From: Batillaria attramentaria
Lineage: Eukaryota; Mollusca; Gastropoda; Batillariidae
Assembly: GCA_018292915.2 (NCBI GenBank)
Contig: JACVVK020000032.1
Location: 491,001-555,000 of the forward strand
DNA: 64,000 nucleotides
Direction of reading: 5' to 3'
Shown here piece by piece: positions 38,225 to 50,192 of the stretch. Position 1 is the stretch's first letter. Every line of letters starts with the position of its first letter. Position numbers and translations under genes: made by a program. Under the pieces are notes generated by a model. It made no database searches. It saw nothing but the letters and a program-made list of their open reading frames with translations, and was not told the DNA's origin.

Positions 38225-41200
38225 ACCAACCAACCGGGTAACCAACCAAACAAAGAAACAAAAAATCGAAAACAAAACAAAACAAAACAAATGAACAAAC
38301 CTGAGCTGGTTTTTCTGTTTGTAGGTGAAGTTGTTTTAGGACTTGGCGGAAGCTTACTGGTAGCCGCTACTGTACGCTTGAAGGCTGTGGATGAGGGATA
38401 CAACTCAGTTAAGACACTGAAAGTTTTTGTGCGGATTTGTGTGAAATGCCTTGCTGGCCTAAACAGAAAGTAGACGTCCGTTACTCCAGTAAGGCCTGAG
38501 CGGAAAGGAGGCATTCAATTTTTGTTTAAACCCCTGTCAGATGCGTGCCTTTGAATGGTCTGTTCATGGTAGTAACTGTTTCTAGATTGAAGCATTGTTA
38601 GGGGTGACTATGATGCCTGAGGCTAAGAAATATATAGGCATTTCGAGGCCCTGTGTATTTGTGTCCTTCGACCGACAGACACAGACACAGACACAGACAC
38701 ACAAACAAACAAAACGAACACGAAACGAAACAAAACAAACCTGTGCTGGTTTTCCAGGTTGTAGGTGAAGTTGTTTTGGGACTTGGCCTAAGAGTCGTGG
38801 TTGTCGATGTTGTTTTCGTAGTTGTTAAAGCGTGTCCGGACATACACTGTTCACCTGCAAACACAACTGATATCTCTTGAAATGTGTACATACAGGCAGA
38901 TTAATGTTCATGTTTTATACGAGGGTGGGTGGGTGGGTGTTTGGGAGTTTAACGTCCTTTTCCACCACATACGGGTGATATCAAAGACTGGGCAACGATG
39001 AAAAAGCCAGCACAAATATTTGTCCCCCGCCGGGATACGAACTCACGCCCCGAGCATTAGAAGTCCAACGCTCTACCATTCGACCACCCCGGCTCCCAAG
39101 CTATCCCACAGGTGTGGGTTTGTTTGTCGGAGCACACGTGTCTCGTTCGGGCAATTTGATTGGCTAGCATGATCTGTCAATCAGAAACTGGCTACACGTC
39201 AATTTCAGCGTACAACATGGGGCGAGGTGTATTACCAAGAACCACTTTAAGAAGAAAAAAAAAAGTTCTGGAATAACAAGTTACAGCGAAAGAAAATATT
39301 GATAAGGAAACCAACAAACCTCTAAAACCCGGGGCACACTGGCACTGGAAACCACTGTCAGTGTTGGTGCACGTGGCGCCGTTGTGACACGGACTACTGT
39401 GACACCAGTTTCTCATGGTTGTCGAATCCACAGCTGGTGAAACACACAACAGTACAGGAATGGTTACACATTTCAAAGAGGCTGTTCGCTTCCTCTACCC
39501 TCCCCTACCCCTCTCCCCAAAACCCCACTATTCCTTATTACAGCGTGCAACGCATCCGATGGAATGAGCCTCCCGAAGAGACCTGAGCCCGTATGTAAAA
39601 CTCGAGATGAATTTAACCCACGGCTACGGGCCTAACCCAGACTAGGCCAAAAGAAACCCCTAAACAAAATTAAATAAAAAAAGGAAGCGAAGAGAGAAAG
39701 ACAAAAATCCTTCTATAACGGCTCAGGCACCTTGCTGGAATGAACCCGCTTCCTGATGACCCCCCCCCCCCCAAAAAAAAAAAAACAAAAAAAAACAACA
39801 ACAACAACAACAAAAAAAAAAAAAACCCAGAAAAGTTAACCCTAGAGCTAGTTTAGTTTGAGGTTAGACTCTAACCCGGGTCTAAACTCCCTAACCCCGA
39901 CGTTTACATGCGGACCCTGTACGTGATCAGAAAACAAAATACTTTGACGCCCAAGTTTAACTCACTCTTATCAAATCTACCTTTACAGAATAAGAAGCAA
40001 AAGAAGAAGAAAAGGAGGAGGAAGAGGAAGAAGAAGAGAAGATGAAGAAGGAGCAGCAGCTTTATTTTACAACGGTAGAAGTTACAGGCATGTTCATACC
40101 AATCTTAAAAACTTACCGTTGCTATACTACATGGATTCAATCTACTGAAATACGAGATGATAGGTAAGAGGACTACAAAAAAAAGAAGAAGAAGAGGTGG
40201 GCGCGTGGGTGTTTGGGAGTTTAACGCCCTTTTCCACCATGTATGGGTGATATCAAAGATGAAAAAGGCCAGCACAAATATTTGGCCCCAGCCGGGATTC
40301 GAACTCACGACTCGAGCATTGAAGGTACAACGCTCTACCATTCAGCAGCAGAAGAAGAAAAAGTGTACGAAGTAAGACGAAAACAAACCTGTTGTAGCCG
40401 GGGTGGTAGGTGGGTGGCCTTGATCACATTGCTCACCTGCAAAATTCGGAAGCGACCACAGAATTACACTATTAAGTATTATGTAGTTTACGTGTTCAAA
40501 CGAACAAACTTATTATAGTATAGCAGAGTATTGTAGACTTCTCCTCGGCGCCCACATCCATCTCTTCTGAAACGCTCATGGCGCCGCAGGGCTGGAGGAC
40601 GAAGCAGTGAAAGCCTGCCGCTAAGCGCTACTTCATGTGCAAACCTTCAACGCTCCTATTCATCCTGGTGCGTGCGACAGTATTTCTGTTTTCCACGCCA
40701 CCGGTCACAGCCTATAGTCTCCTTTGAAAGATGGACGTGGGATTTTTTTTTTTTTTTTTTTTAGCGTGCACACCTGATGTTTGAGTGCGCGCGCGTGTTC
40801 GTACACGAGGGCGGGACAGGCACCGTTAACAAGTCTGCCCGTGAAATCCATCCAAATTTCTGCCCACCAGGGATTCGAACCGGGCGGCTCAGGATCCGGT
40901 CGGATACCGTAACCACTAAACCAAATCCCATTATGAGAGCAGATAGTTCTTTGGTGGAGAAGGAATTAAAAATCATACGATTCACAAGGAACAGGAAGTA
41001 TATGATTACGCTAGACTGAAAACGAGCGACAGGCGAAACGGATAAAACAATGGGTGTGTATGGGATCTGGGCGTGTGTTAAAGTGACTTACCTTGAAAAC
41101 CCGGGGCACACTGGCAATGAAAACCGCTGTCCTCGTTACTGCACGTGGCACCGTTGTGACATGGGTCACTGTGACACCAGTCTCTCATTGTTGTCGACCC

Positions 41201-42087
41201 GGCAGCTGATGAAACACACGAGCACAACAGACACGTACATGAACATAAACAAGAAACGAGAGAGCTCAACTCCAGTACGACATCTCTGAGATTTTCGAAT
41301 TAAAAACCTGAGAAGTCCAGAGATGTGCACCGTTAAAAGAAAGCGAACACACAGGCCGTTTACCGAAGATACTGAAGCACGAGTTCGAATCTTCTTGTGG
41401 GCAGGAAATTGGTTCGGGAGTTTTCCTTGCCAAGTCGAGCCAAAACTCACGTACAGAGTCGTTTACGGTGCCCTCTTGCATTCGTGTACACACGCACGCA
41501 GAAATATCAAGGGCGCACTTTAAAGATCCCAGTTCATGAGGGGAGTAGAACAGAGAAGTAAACACCAGGAAAAACAACAGAAAAAAGAGCAAATTTGTGG
41601 CGCAGTATAAATAATAATAATACTCATCATCATCATCATCATCGCATTAATATAGACACTTTATCCCATTTGACTCAAAGCGCCGCGAGGTAAGCCCAAA
41701 ACGCACGCTCACGTGAAGCACACGCATTCTCTCACATACCGGATACGATCACGATGAACACATATCGATCATGCGTTGCGAAGGGCCAGCTCAGCAGTTT
41801 AAGTTTCGGAATTTTCGATTTGCGTTTATTTTCGAATTGGCAACGCACTTTCCCCGAGGATTCCGGAATTCCCCGTTCTACACTGCGGTACTGGAGGGGG
41901 GGGGGGAGGGAGATGACATTCGAATACGAACAGAAATGCGAGCGCAGGGAAGCAAGGGAAGAACAAACCTGCTGATGCTGGGTTGATGGGGGCATGGCCC
42001 TGGTCACACTGCTCACCTGTGTAAGATTGACAAAGATCGACTATAAATATGTGAATTTTGCCTTAAACCATCCTCCTACCCCTCCTC

Positions 42088-42178
<91 letters not shown>

Positions 42179-42181
42179 CAT

Positions 42182-42225
<44 letters not shown>

Positions 42226-43428
42226 GCACGCACGCACGCATGCACACCCATGCACGCTTTATGAATGTTTTGTGCGCGGTTTGAGTTGTAAATAATCAAA
42301 AAAGAGTTACCAACGAACCTCTAAAACCCGGGGCACACTGGCACTGGAAACCACTGTCAGTGTTACTGCACGTGGCACCGTTGTGACATGGGCCACTGTG
42401 ACACCAGTCTCTCATTGTTGTCGACCCAACAGCTGGTGAGACAAAAACCACAAAATAGTACAGAGATAAAAGTGGATTTTTAAGAAAACTTTTTTTTTTT
42501 TTTTTTTTACTAACCCATCCCTCTTGTGATGAGCACAGCGCTTCATAGGCCGGGGAGCCGGGATAGCCGAATGGTAGAGCTATTCATATCACTCATACGT
42601 GGTGGAAAAGGGAGTTTAACGTCCTTTTCCACCACGTATGAGTGAAATGAATAGCTCTACCACCACCAGCTCTAAACACCCACCCCCCCACCCACCCATA
42701 GGTCGAAAGATATTGTTACATTGACACTAAAAAGCGGTCTAATGGGTAGAGCGTCGGACTTCGCCGCTGAGCTCTGATCAGTCGTCACGGCGATGAAGCG
42801 TGGGTTCGAGCCCAGATCGAGCTTGTGATATGCGATACCGGGATTTCCTGGCTACCGGGCTGCTCATCGGAGGTTTCTCTGCGGGTTATCCGGCTTTCCT
42901 CCCCAAGCAAAATTGGAAAAAAAAAATAACCCCAAAATTTTGGGTGTTTCTGCATCCCGGCGACACGCTTCCTCGGGGGGAAGCAGGCCGAATTTCCCGA
43001 AAGGGATGATAAAGTAGTTAAGAACAAAATAAACATACAAAGACATACCTGGCGGTACAGTTGCTCCGTGGACATTGTAGAACTGTTTAAAAAACAAACA
43101 AACCCACAGTACAATATATTTATTTGTCCTTAAAAGAGAACGTGTCTTACAGCATGCTGAGCATTAATTAAAAAAAAATGAAATAATTCTAAGATGATTA
43201 AGAAATTACATAAATTAATAGAACAATGAACCATAGAGCCTGAGTGAGGAAGAAATAAAGAGGAAAAACATAAAGGGCAGAAAACGTGTGCTTTCTGGAA
43301 AATGTTTGTGCAGTTATAAAGTACATAAATTGTTTGTTTATGTCGTTCCATTTCCCCGTCTTTTGACCCCATCCACCGCACGTCCACACTCCCATGTAAA
43401 AAAATACTAAAGCAGATGGCAAGCAAAC

Positions 43429-43487
<59 letters not shown>

Positions 43488-43711
43488 CATTGGAAACTCT
43501 GTCACACCCGGTTTGGTAGTGGAATGCTGTTCAAAACACCCAAAGCCAGCCGAAAACACCACTTATATTTTCTTAGTTCAAAGAGAGATTCATTTCAAAC
43601 TTCAAAGAAACAAGAGTAAGTAATCTGAAGATAAACTGTATCAGTGATGATCGTGACTGAAAATCTTACCTTCAAAACAATATGAAGAAATAGAAACACA
43701 ACAACAGACAT
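35023..43711 (-). CDS. Gene 2: complete 348-residue three-EGF membrane protein
   Basis: Twelve exons: 43670-43711, 43049-43082, 42319-42432, 41969-42016, 41092-41205, 40389-40436, 39320-39433, 38741-38854, 38301-38384, 37679-37812, 37152-37273, 35023-35101. The sum is 1047 bases, 349 codons with the stop, and every junction is in phase. The protein has a signal peptide, three EGF domains of the [13 protein letters not shown] type joined by short Pro/Thr linkers, a Thr/Ser/Pro stalk that is probably O-glycosylated, one membrane helix and a tail of about 28 residues. It has no MNNL or DSL domain. Its EGF exons are close copies of the one in gene 1, so gene 2 probably arose by duplication of the EGF part of a gene-1-like ancestor. 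Likely a small cell-surface protein; function unknown. Confidence 0.82.
35700..35825 (+). mobile_element. Possible LINE 3' tail
   Basis: AAATTGCCCTTTTGGGACAATAAAG followed by TTGATTGAT repeats, a tail type common in animal non-LTR elements. No coding part left. Confidence 0.45.
36722..36782. repeat. (GT)n
   Basis: One GAGT interruption. Confidence 0.95.
36828..36998 (-). mobile_element. SINE, full copy
   Basis: Minus copy between gene 2 exons 11 and 12; ends with GGGTGGGTGTTTGAGGG in plus sense. Confidence 0.78.
37152..37273 (-). CDS. Gene 2 exon 11: transmembrane helix
   Basis: Phase 0 to 2. After VVEKEVGCS it encodes [20 protein letters not shown] followed by [12 protein letters not shown]. 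This long uncharged stretch ending in Tyr-Tyr-Arg is a single-pass membrane anchor. Cysteines inside the helix could be palmitoylated, which is inference only. Confidence 0.8.
37431..37512. repeat. (CATT)n-(CAGT)n
   Basis: Tetranucleotide arrays between gene 2 exons 10 and 11; a (GA)n tract follows at 37634-37668. Confidence 0.95.
37679..38384 (-). CDS. Gene 2 stalk exons 9-10
   Basis: Exon 9 (38301-38384, acceptor TCATCCACAG) encodes [20 protein letters not shown] and a short rest. Its second half ([12 protein letters not shown]) and the flanking donor repeat exon 8, a local duplication. Exon 10 (37679-37812) encodes [20 protein letters not shown] and an Asn/Pro/Gly-rich end VNGTRYV, phase 0 donor GTAAGG. 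The composition suggests an O-glycosylated spacer lifting the EGF domains off the membrane. Confidence 0.72.
38741..39433 (-). CDS. Gene 2 EGF cassette 3 with extended Thr-rich linker (exons 7-8)
   Basis: Exon 39320-39433 encodes [20 protein letters not shown] and [11 protein letters not shown]. The partner exon 38741-38854 is longer (114 bases): [20 protein letters not shown] followed by [16 protein letters not shown]. It supplies the closing EGF Cys and starts the mucin-like stalk. Confidence 0.83.
38922..39098 (-). mobile_element. SINE, full copy
   Basis: Minus copy between gene 2 exons 7 and 8. Near-consensus sequence, so probably young. Confidence 0.78.
39587..39919 (-). mobile_element. 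Inverted-repeat-ended element, copy 2
   Basis: Opposite-orientation copy of 24660-24946, enlarged by C and A runs (39763-39825). Ends CCCGTATGTAAAACTCGAG and CGTTTACATGCGGACCC. Confidence 0.65.
40200..40350 (-). mobile_element. SINE, slightly truncated
   Basis: Minus copy with a short deletion in the body (the CGGGGCAAC segment is missing) and a diverged head. Confidence 0.72.
40389..41205 (-). CDS. Gene 2 EGF cassette 2 (exons 5-6)
   Basis: Exon 41092-41205 encodes [20 protein letters not shown] and [11 protein letters not shown]; exon 40389-40436 encodes [15 protein letters not shown]. Same sizes and phases as cassette 1. The intron between them holds two tRNA-like SINE fragments, and a third SINE lies just downstream of the second exon. 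Confidence 0.85.
40830..40930 (-). mobile_element. tRNA-derived SINE head, another type
   Basis: Minus sense TTTGGTTTAGTGGTTACGGT and GGTTCGAATCCCTGGTGGGC show A and B boxes; a related fragment lies at about 41340-41530. Confidence 0.55.
41600..41935 (-). mobile_element. Body fragment of third tRNA-derived family
   Basis: Shares AACGCACGCTCACGTGAA and GGCCAGCTCAGCAGTTTAAG with 27895-28297 and 48715-49092; the tRNA-like head is missing. Confidence 0.6.
41969..42432 (-). CDS. Gene 2 EGF cassette 1 (exons 3-4)
   Basis: Exon 42319-42432 (114 bases) encodes [20 protein letters not shown] and [11 protein letters not shown]; exon 41969-42016 (48 bases) encodes [15 protein letters not shown]. Six EGF cysteines in total, with the split after the fifth. 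All borders are phase 1, so the pair can be gained or lost without shifting the frame. Donor after the 114-base exon is GTTCGT. Confidence 0.85.
42089..42240. repeat. (AC)n-(GA)n-(AC)n
   Basis: In the intron of EGF cassette 1 of gene 2. Confidence 0.95.
42552..42690. mobile_element. SINE remnant rearranged into a perfect hairpin
   Basis: The SINE head GGAGCCGGGATAGCCGAATG is joined after TGGTAGAGC to its own body. An inverted copy follows, giving about 40-base arms on both sides of GAGTTTAACG (roughly 42571-42666). Confidence 0.7.
42735..42990 (+). mobile_element. tRNA-derived repeat
   Basis: TAATGGGTAGAGCGTCGGAC and GGGTTCGAGCCCAGATC resemble A and B boxes, followed by a GGATTTCCTGGCTACCGGG body. 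Only one copy in the window. Confidence 0.5.
43049..43711 (-). CDS. Gene 2 exons 1-2: signal peptide and N-terminus
   Basis: Exon 1 (43670-43711) reads [14 protein letters not shown] before a GTAAGA donor in phase 0. Exon 2 (43049-43082, 34 bases) has the acceptor TTAAACAG and reads [11 protein letters not shown] with a GTATGT donor in phase 1. The hydrophobic run is a plain signal peptide, with cleavage likely near HGA. The phase-1 end joins the first EGF exon. Confidence 0.75.
43433..43483. repeat. (GA)n
   Basis: Between gene 2 exons 1 and 2. Confidence 0.95.
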
Positions 43712-45483
43712 TTTCTCCTAAATATCACTATACTATGCAGTTCCCGACACGTGAAAAGAATTGTTTTGGGACGCTCTGTGGAGGCGATGCTTTTCAACGA
43801 CAAGGTTCTTGATTGCTTGTTGTACTAGCTACACTTTCTGCTGTACTATCCTGGAGGTCCTGCAGCCTATCCAGAATAAGCTGGCCTGCACGACCAGACA
43901 ACAACAGGCAGGCCACGCGATTAAGCAAGTGAGTGCTGTTACTCCAGGCCCAGATGATAAGCGACCAACACAACGGCAAAACTGCTATTATATCTCTGCA
44001 ACCGAACTGGACATGATACTGACAGATATGATAAATGTCCTGCTTGACACCGATCATGCCTACGTCACTCTGGACACCCAATCGTATCAGGCGGCTTATT
44101 AACTGTCACCGGAAAAAAAACATAAACATCGCCGCAAAGATCAAAGGAGGTGGGAGGGGCTTCCAGAGGGGCGGTCTAGAAATCCCACACGCAGGGAGGT
44201 GATCCTCGCTGACGCAACAACTGTGCAAAGCAAACTGGGACATAGGACTTCGCTTATTCAAGTTCTCCGTGCAGGAGATACGGTGACTATCCTTCTCTTG
44301 TGTTGTGTGGAAACCTAAGTAGTCTGATTAGCATCCCACAGTGCACTCCCGCATTGTGAAACACGTTTTGTTGCCGGAGGAGTTGTGGCGCAATACCATC
44401 TGTAGGGAGACTGGATCATAGAGGAGGGAGCAGAGGGTTCATACCCAAAGTGTACGTTTACATGGAGTTAGAAAGATGCCATCGCTAGCATTACAAGGCT
44501 TTATATACAAGGGGAATTCTGTTTTGGAACACTTGTGATGTGACTGAGCCTGTTCGCGCGATACAGCCTATCTTAGAGATTAGTAAAGCTCCGAATGCAA
44601 CACACTGACGTTGATGGCCGCGCAAACAAGGAAATCTCAACCGTCCGTATACGAAGTCCACCCATGTTTGTCGATTGTCGCCAGCGACAATGCCACCGGC
44701 TGTTGCGTTTTGGCTCCAACCATCTGAGCCTGTTTGAGATGTATTCGTGCATGTGTCGTAATGGTGTTATGCTAGACATCACCAAGAACAGCTCACAACG
44801 ATCTTTGAGTCTAAAGCTGGTAGCAATGGGACCTTTAAACCACTTTGTACTCTGTAGTAATAGTAAAGCACCAAGGAATCTGAATTCCTACACGTTTGTT
44901 TTCGTTCCGTCCTCGTTTGACTTGGCAAGAACAAAATATTTAAGGAACTACATCAGTTATAAAAAATATCATTACAATCATGACTTTTTTTTTCCTTTTG
45001 TCAAGATGTTTACTGTCACAAAGCTTTTAACGAAACGCGGCGGAAGGCAATCCATTGGTGCTTCTGATGTTCACTATTCTCTGTGAAAAGAGTTTTTGCA
45101 CTCTAACTACAAGGTTTTCCTAATTTCCTATGGAGTAGTAGTGGAATATATGCAGCTACAAGTAGGGTATATGGCCATACCTTCGTGCATGGGGCTCATT
45201 CTCACATTCTTGGGTTTTATTCAGTGCACCCTGGTTAACTACGTCAAAGGCTTTGAACAGTGTTGATTTGTGCCGCAAGCGCTAACGCTTAACAACACCG
45301 CCACCTGCCGGTAAAGTATTCCTTGAGGATCTCCTCCGACATGTAAACACATTAATATCCCTGTAAACCAGCGGGAAGAAACACGCAGGTCAAGTTTTGA
45401 CCTTGTGAAAACAATAGCATAGTATGTTGTTCGCAGTCCGGGCCATGGCAGTTGGAAGTGGTCTGACGAATGGATTACGCAGT

Positions 45484-46086
45484 ATGTCAGTGACGCAAGG
45501 TAATACGTAAGCAAGACCACTCACTGCACAACACATTCTGACGAGCTAATTCCTGGTGCACAGTTCTACCGCCGTGCGGTAAACGTGCCTAAAGCGTTAC
45601 GGATTCGATAAGTAATTAATCTCTTTTACCATTTAACGGAAGACGTTGTTTCAAAAAGTGGCCTGCCTCCTGCGTAGAGTCACTGCACCCAGAAACACTC
45701 GGTTCAGAGTTGATAAATCATTTTCAGGCTGTTTACACTTCAACTGATGTTTACCTCGACTCGGGTAGGGTGGTTGGGTGGGTGTTTGGGGGTTTAACGT
45801 CCTTTTCCACCACATACGGGTGATATCAAAGACAGGGCAACGATGAAAAAGCCAGCACAAATATTTGGCTCCAGCCGGGATACACACTCACGACCCGAGC
45901 ACTGAGAGTCCAACGCTCTACCATTCGGCCACCCGACTCAGGTAGGACTCGAGTCAGTTGCGCTTACGTTACATTCTCTGAAATTCCAACCCTGACAGTG
46001 ACGTAGGAAAAACACTTACGTCATGACCGCTGCCAGACCTTGACGAAAGCATGACTTGCTTACGTATTGCCTTGCGTCACTAACAT
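45484..46086. mobile_element. 600-bp element bounded by 32-bp inverted repeats
   Basis: Left end ATGTCAGTGACGCAAGGTAA (continuing TACGTAAGCAAG) is the inverse of 46055-46086 with two mismatches. A SINE at 45768-45948 sits inside. No coding; possibly a MITE or a chance of local inversion. Confidence 0.5.
45768..45948 (-). mobile_element. SINE, full copy
   Basis: Minus copy, near consensus, inside the inverted-repeat-bounded segment. Confidence 0.78.
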
Positions 46087-46346
46087 GACGTCAACTGCAT
46101 GTTTAGATCTGAAATGCGAGTTGGCCCTGGACCCCGGTTCAACCCTGGTCCGTAGTAGGGTTTAACCCGGGTCGCTTTTAACCCGGGTTGGTTAAATGTA
46201 AACGCACCAACAGTTCAACACAGTGAAACTGGCAAGTCAACCAAACGATATGACAAACCAACCAACCAACAAACAAATAACCAATTTCGAAAGAAAACAA
46301 AACACACGGAACAACAACAACAACAATAACCACAAAAAACCCAACC

Positions 46347-46379
<33 letters not shown>

Positions 46380-47714
46380 CGACGACGACGAAGAAAATAC
46401 CCGAAGATAGACAATTAGACATGCTTTTTTTTTTTTTTTTTTTTCTCATGTCGTATTAAAGAAAAGCCTGCCCCTGGCTGGTCCACCTCGATTTTTTCTT
46501 TCCCTTCGTTCACCCAAAACGAACGCTTTGCAAACCAGCTTAAAAAACAAAAACAAAAAAAAAAAACACGTTAATTCCTCGCTGCACTATAGACTTTGAT
46601 CCCAGTTGAGCGTCACTGTTTGCGTGTCATTCACTGTCTGCGTGTCATGAACTCATGATGGGCGCTACTTGTTAGACGCTTTGATAGGACCAAAGCGATT
46701 ATCTATGGCACTAATAAGAAATCATGGCAAGGTGTTTATTGCCAAAGCTGTTATGCCCCGCATTGAGTATTGAGTATTATCACACTTACGAGGTTTTTGA
46801 TAAGGACACCGACAAAATAGTTTCCGATCGCTACCGAGGCATGAGTCAACCCTGTACCATCGGGTTTTACTACGATTACTGCATGCATGAGTTGTCCCCC
46901 GTGCATACACAGAACCGCAGCATGCATGCATTTTTCGTGGCAACTCTGTGCTCTGCCACGAAAAATGCGTGCTCCTTGCGGCAAGCTCTGAAACAGGCTG
47001 AAAATGTAGTGTGCCGGTGAATGCGACTAAACTCGCCGCTTCTGTGCACACTGTGAAATACCACGTTGACCACAAAGTTGTTCACAACTGTCCACTTTCC
47101 TTGTCACCGAGTATTTTTGTTTTTTCCTTCTTAGGTATCACTTGTCTCGGCGCAGGTCTCGGCTAGGCGATTTCGGGTCAGTGCAGAGGGTAAGCTTAGT
47201 GAAACCCTATGGTACAGAGTTGGGCATGAGTGTACAAACGTGGATATGGTTGGAAGAGAGATAAACCTCTTGATATAAAACCAATAAGCTGCCAAATTCG
47301 CATCATCCACCATTATCCCTACCCAACCCAACTGCAAGAGATTCTCTTCTGAACATTGATAAAACTTTCACGGACGCGCGAGGGCTCCCCAGGGCCACTT
47401 CTTGTGGGTTTTGTTCTCACCTGGGTTATGAAAAGAGTGGATACAGGAGGCATTTAGGGGGTAGTTTACGGGTAGATTGAGGCGATAGACAGGTTATTGG
47501 CAGTGATATGATCAGGTGTTGTGGCAGTTACTCATGTAGGTGTAGGATTATATTAAGGTTCGCTGACGGGGCCGGGGCGGTATTTGGGACTTACATCCTT
47601 GTGGTGTGAGATGTGCAAATCATAAGCCAGCCACCATATTCCCGGAAACTATGTCTGTCTGTCTGTCTGTCTGTATGTTTCTCTCTCTCTCTCTCTCTCT
47701 CTCTGTATCTGTAG

Positions 47715-47890
47715 GGGGAAACGGGATAGCCAAATGGTAGAGCGTTGGACTTTCAATGCTCGGGTCGTGAGTTCGAATCCCGGCTGGGGCCAAATATTTG
47801 TACTGGCCTTTATATTGTTGCCCAGTCTTTGATATCACCCATACGTGGTGGAAAAGGACGTTAAACTCCCAAACACCCACCCAATAACCC
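47715..47890 (+). mobile_element. SINE, full copy
   Basis: Plus copy between a (CT)n and a (GT)n tract; head GGGATAGCCAAATGGTAGAG. Confidence 0.78.
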
Positions 47891-47895
47891 GCCAT

Positions 47896-47896
47896 A

Positions 47897-47960
<64 letters not shown>

Positions 47961-47967
47961 CGCGCGA
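47896..47967. repeat. (GT)n-(GC)n
   Basis: Next to a SINE. Confidence 0.95.
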
Positions 47968-48714
47968 CATGTAAAGTAATATGAAACATGTTAAGATGTA
48001 TTAGTGTGCTAGATAAGAGTTCAGTTTCACAGGGTAGTCTGCAGCTTCCTTCTCTGGTTTGTATAAACCCCGACAATAAATACAGGAAAACTGTCAATAA
48101 TTATGTGTATGCTGAAGTCCAAAAGAAACGCGAATTTCCTTTGCGTTTCAATTTCATCAAATGATTGAAAACTTAATTGTGGACAAATTTACCAACGTAA
48201 CAGATCGAACATTTCGAGGCGTTCTTTACAAACACAACTCCTTTAGGCTGCCATACTTTTTTTTTCTTCAAATGGAGAAAGCAAATACCTTTACAAGATT
48301 AATATACCTACAGGTAATGTGGAAGGAATTGTAGAGGCAAGATTACCGCAGTATTTCCATGAAAATATTTACATGGTACTTAGGAGAACGCCGAAGCGAA
48401 GCTGCCGATGACCTGCAAAAGCACGTTTTTGGCCTTATATGAATGAAGACTGCCAATCTCTCAGTCATTACATTTTCACCGCTTTTTATCTTTTAGTCCA
48501 CTGTTGGACTTGGTGCGTGACCAACACAAAATGTTCGGGAGTTCCAGTATTCAAGTCTTTTCACTGAGTGTTAGCTCGAAAGCTCATAGCTCTCATAGCA
48601 ATGGTCACACTTTTATTGGAACGCCAAGCACTGGTAAATCCAGAGTAGTTGTAGGATTGCGTTACGACATACTCCCAGCATTACAATAATAATAAATAAT
48701 AATACTTATCGCGT

Positions 48715-49092
48715 TAGTGTAGGCGCTTTTTTTCCCCGAATATTTGCCTCAGAGCGCCCCGAGCTAAACCCAACACGCACACTCACGTGAACACGCATTC
48801 TCTCACACACTGGACATGAACACATTACGATCACATGGTGCGAAGGGCCAGGCTCAGCTATTTACGTTTCGGAATTTAGAATTGCGTGTATTTTCCAATT
48901 TTTGTGGGCTGTACATTTCCATTGCGGGGGAGGGGGGCGGCGGGGGCAGAGTACCCGAGAGAACCCCCGACGGTCGGCCCGAATTAACGGTGCCACGTAC
49001 GAAAAGGAAAAATTCTTTGCCCTGAGTGGGACTCGAAGCTGACTTCTCGCATTGGTGACAAAGTCTTATAAACACTAGACTACCGACCGTGG
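48715..49092 (-). mobile_element. Third tRNA-derived repeat family, copy 2
   Basis: Near full length: CACGGTCGGTAGTCTAGTG head in minus sense and AACACGCACACTCACGTGAA in the body. Confidence 0.68.
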
Positions 49093-49945
49093 TCATGAAC
49101 ATCACAACATGAACGAGAACCATTACTGTCGCAAATTTACGTTGAAGCATTACAAAAGAAAAGCCTTCAACGAACATCTTTAACATTACATAAAACCCCG
49201 CCACTGTGGAATTGACATAGAGTGGCTTAATTTTTAAAAGTCCAGTTTGATCCTTTAAAGTACGCACAAGCAGTCCGAAAAGCCTGCACAGTCCAAAATG
49301 GCTGATGTGTTATTTGGTGCATTTTCAGTGTATTAAAAAAAAAAACTTTAAAAAAGTGATCTGTTGAAATAAATATTGAATTTGTAGGTCCGGTTTAGGT
49401 TAAAGGGTGCGGTGGTATTAAAAAAGCATATCCGTCTGAACGACCTAAAGGGTTTTGTTTTCTTCCGACACAAACAGGACTTTAATGAGTCATCGGCTTT
49501 ATAATATATTGATTCAGTTTGATAAAGTGTGATTAATGGACGTTTTGAATTACCGAAGGAAGCACGACGCAGAACGTATCCCGGCAAATCAGTTATTTTG
49601 GTGCCCGTCCCGGTGCGGCGGGTTCGAAGGGCCACCGGTTGAAACAGTTTGACCGTTGAAATTGTTTACATGTCGATTACGCGCAAATCCTCGAACTTTG
49701 TCGTCAGAGCCTTTGGTCAATATGGTGTTTGGGGGGTAATGAGCCACAGTCTTTTGATGCATCGTAGAAAAGTGTTTTTGTTGTCGCCTGTGTAGTTAGT
49801 TCATTATCTCAACACAGTCAGTGGCACATTAAAAAAAAAAAAAGTTTATCTGTAAGGTCCCTTTGTTTAAAATAGTCTTGATTATTTGGCACAGCCAACA
49901 TAACCAGGTGCTCCAAATTTAATTCTATCTGTAAATCTCTCTCTC

Positions 49946-50192
<247 letters not shown>

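Noticed and set aside
38341..38456. Extension of gene 2 exon 9 upstream to an acceptor ACTTTCAG
   Set aside because: That acceptor gives the wrong phase and an early stop; TCATCCACAG at 38384 fits the phase.
44595..45086. Plus-strand frame of 163 codons
   Set aside because: No recognisable domain, mixed composition, no neighbouring exons; treated as chance.
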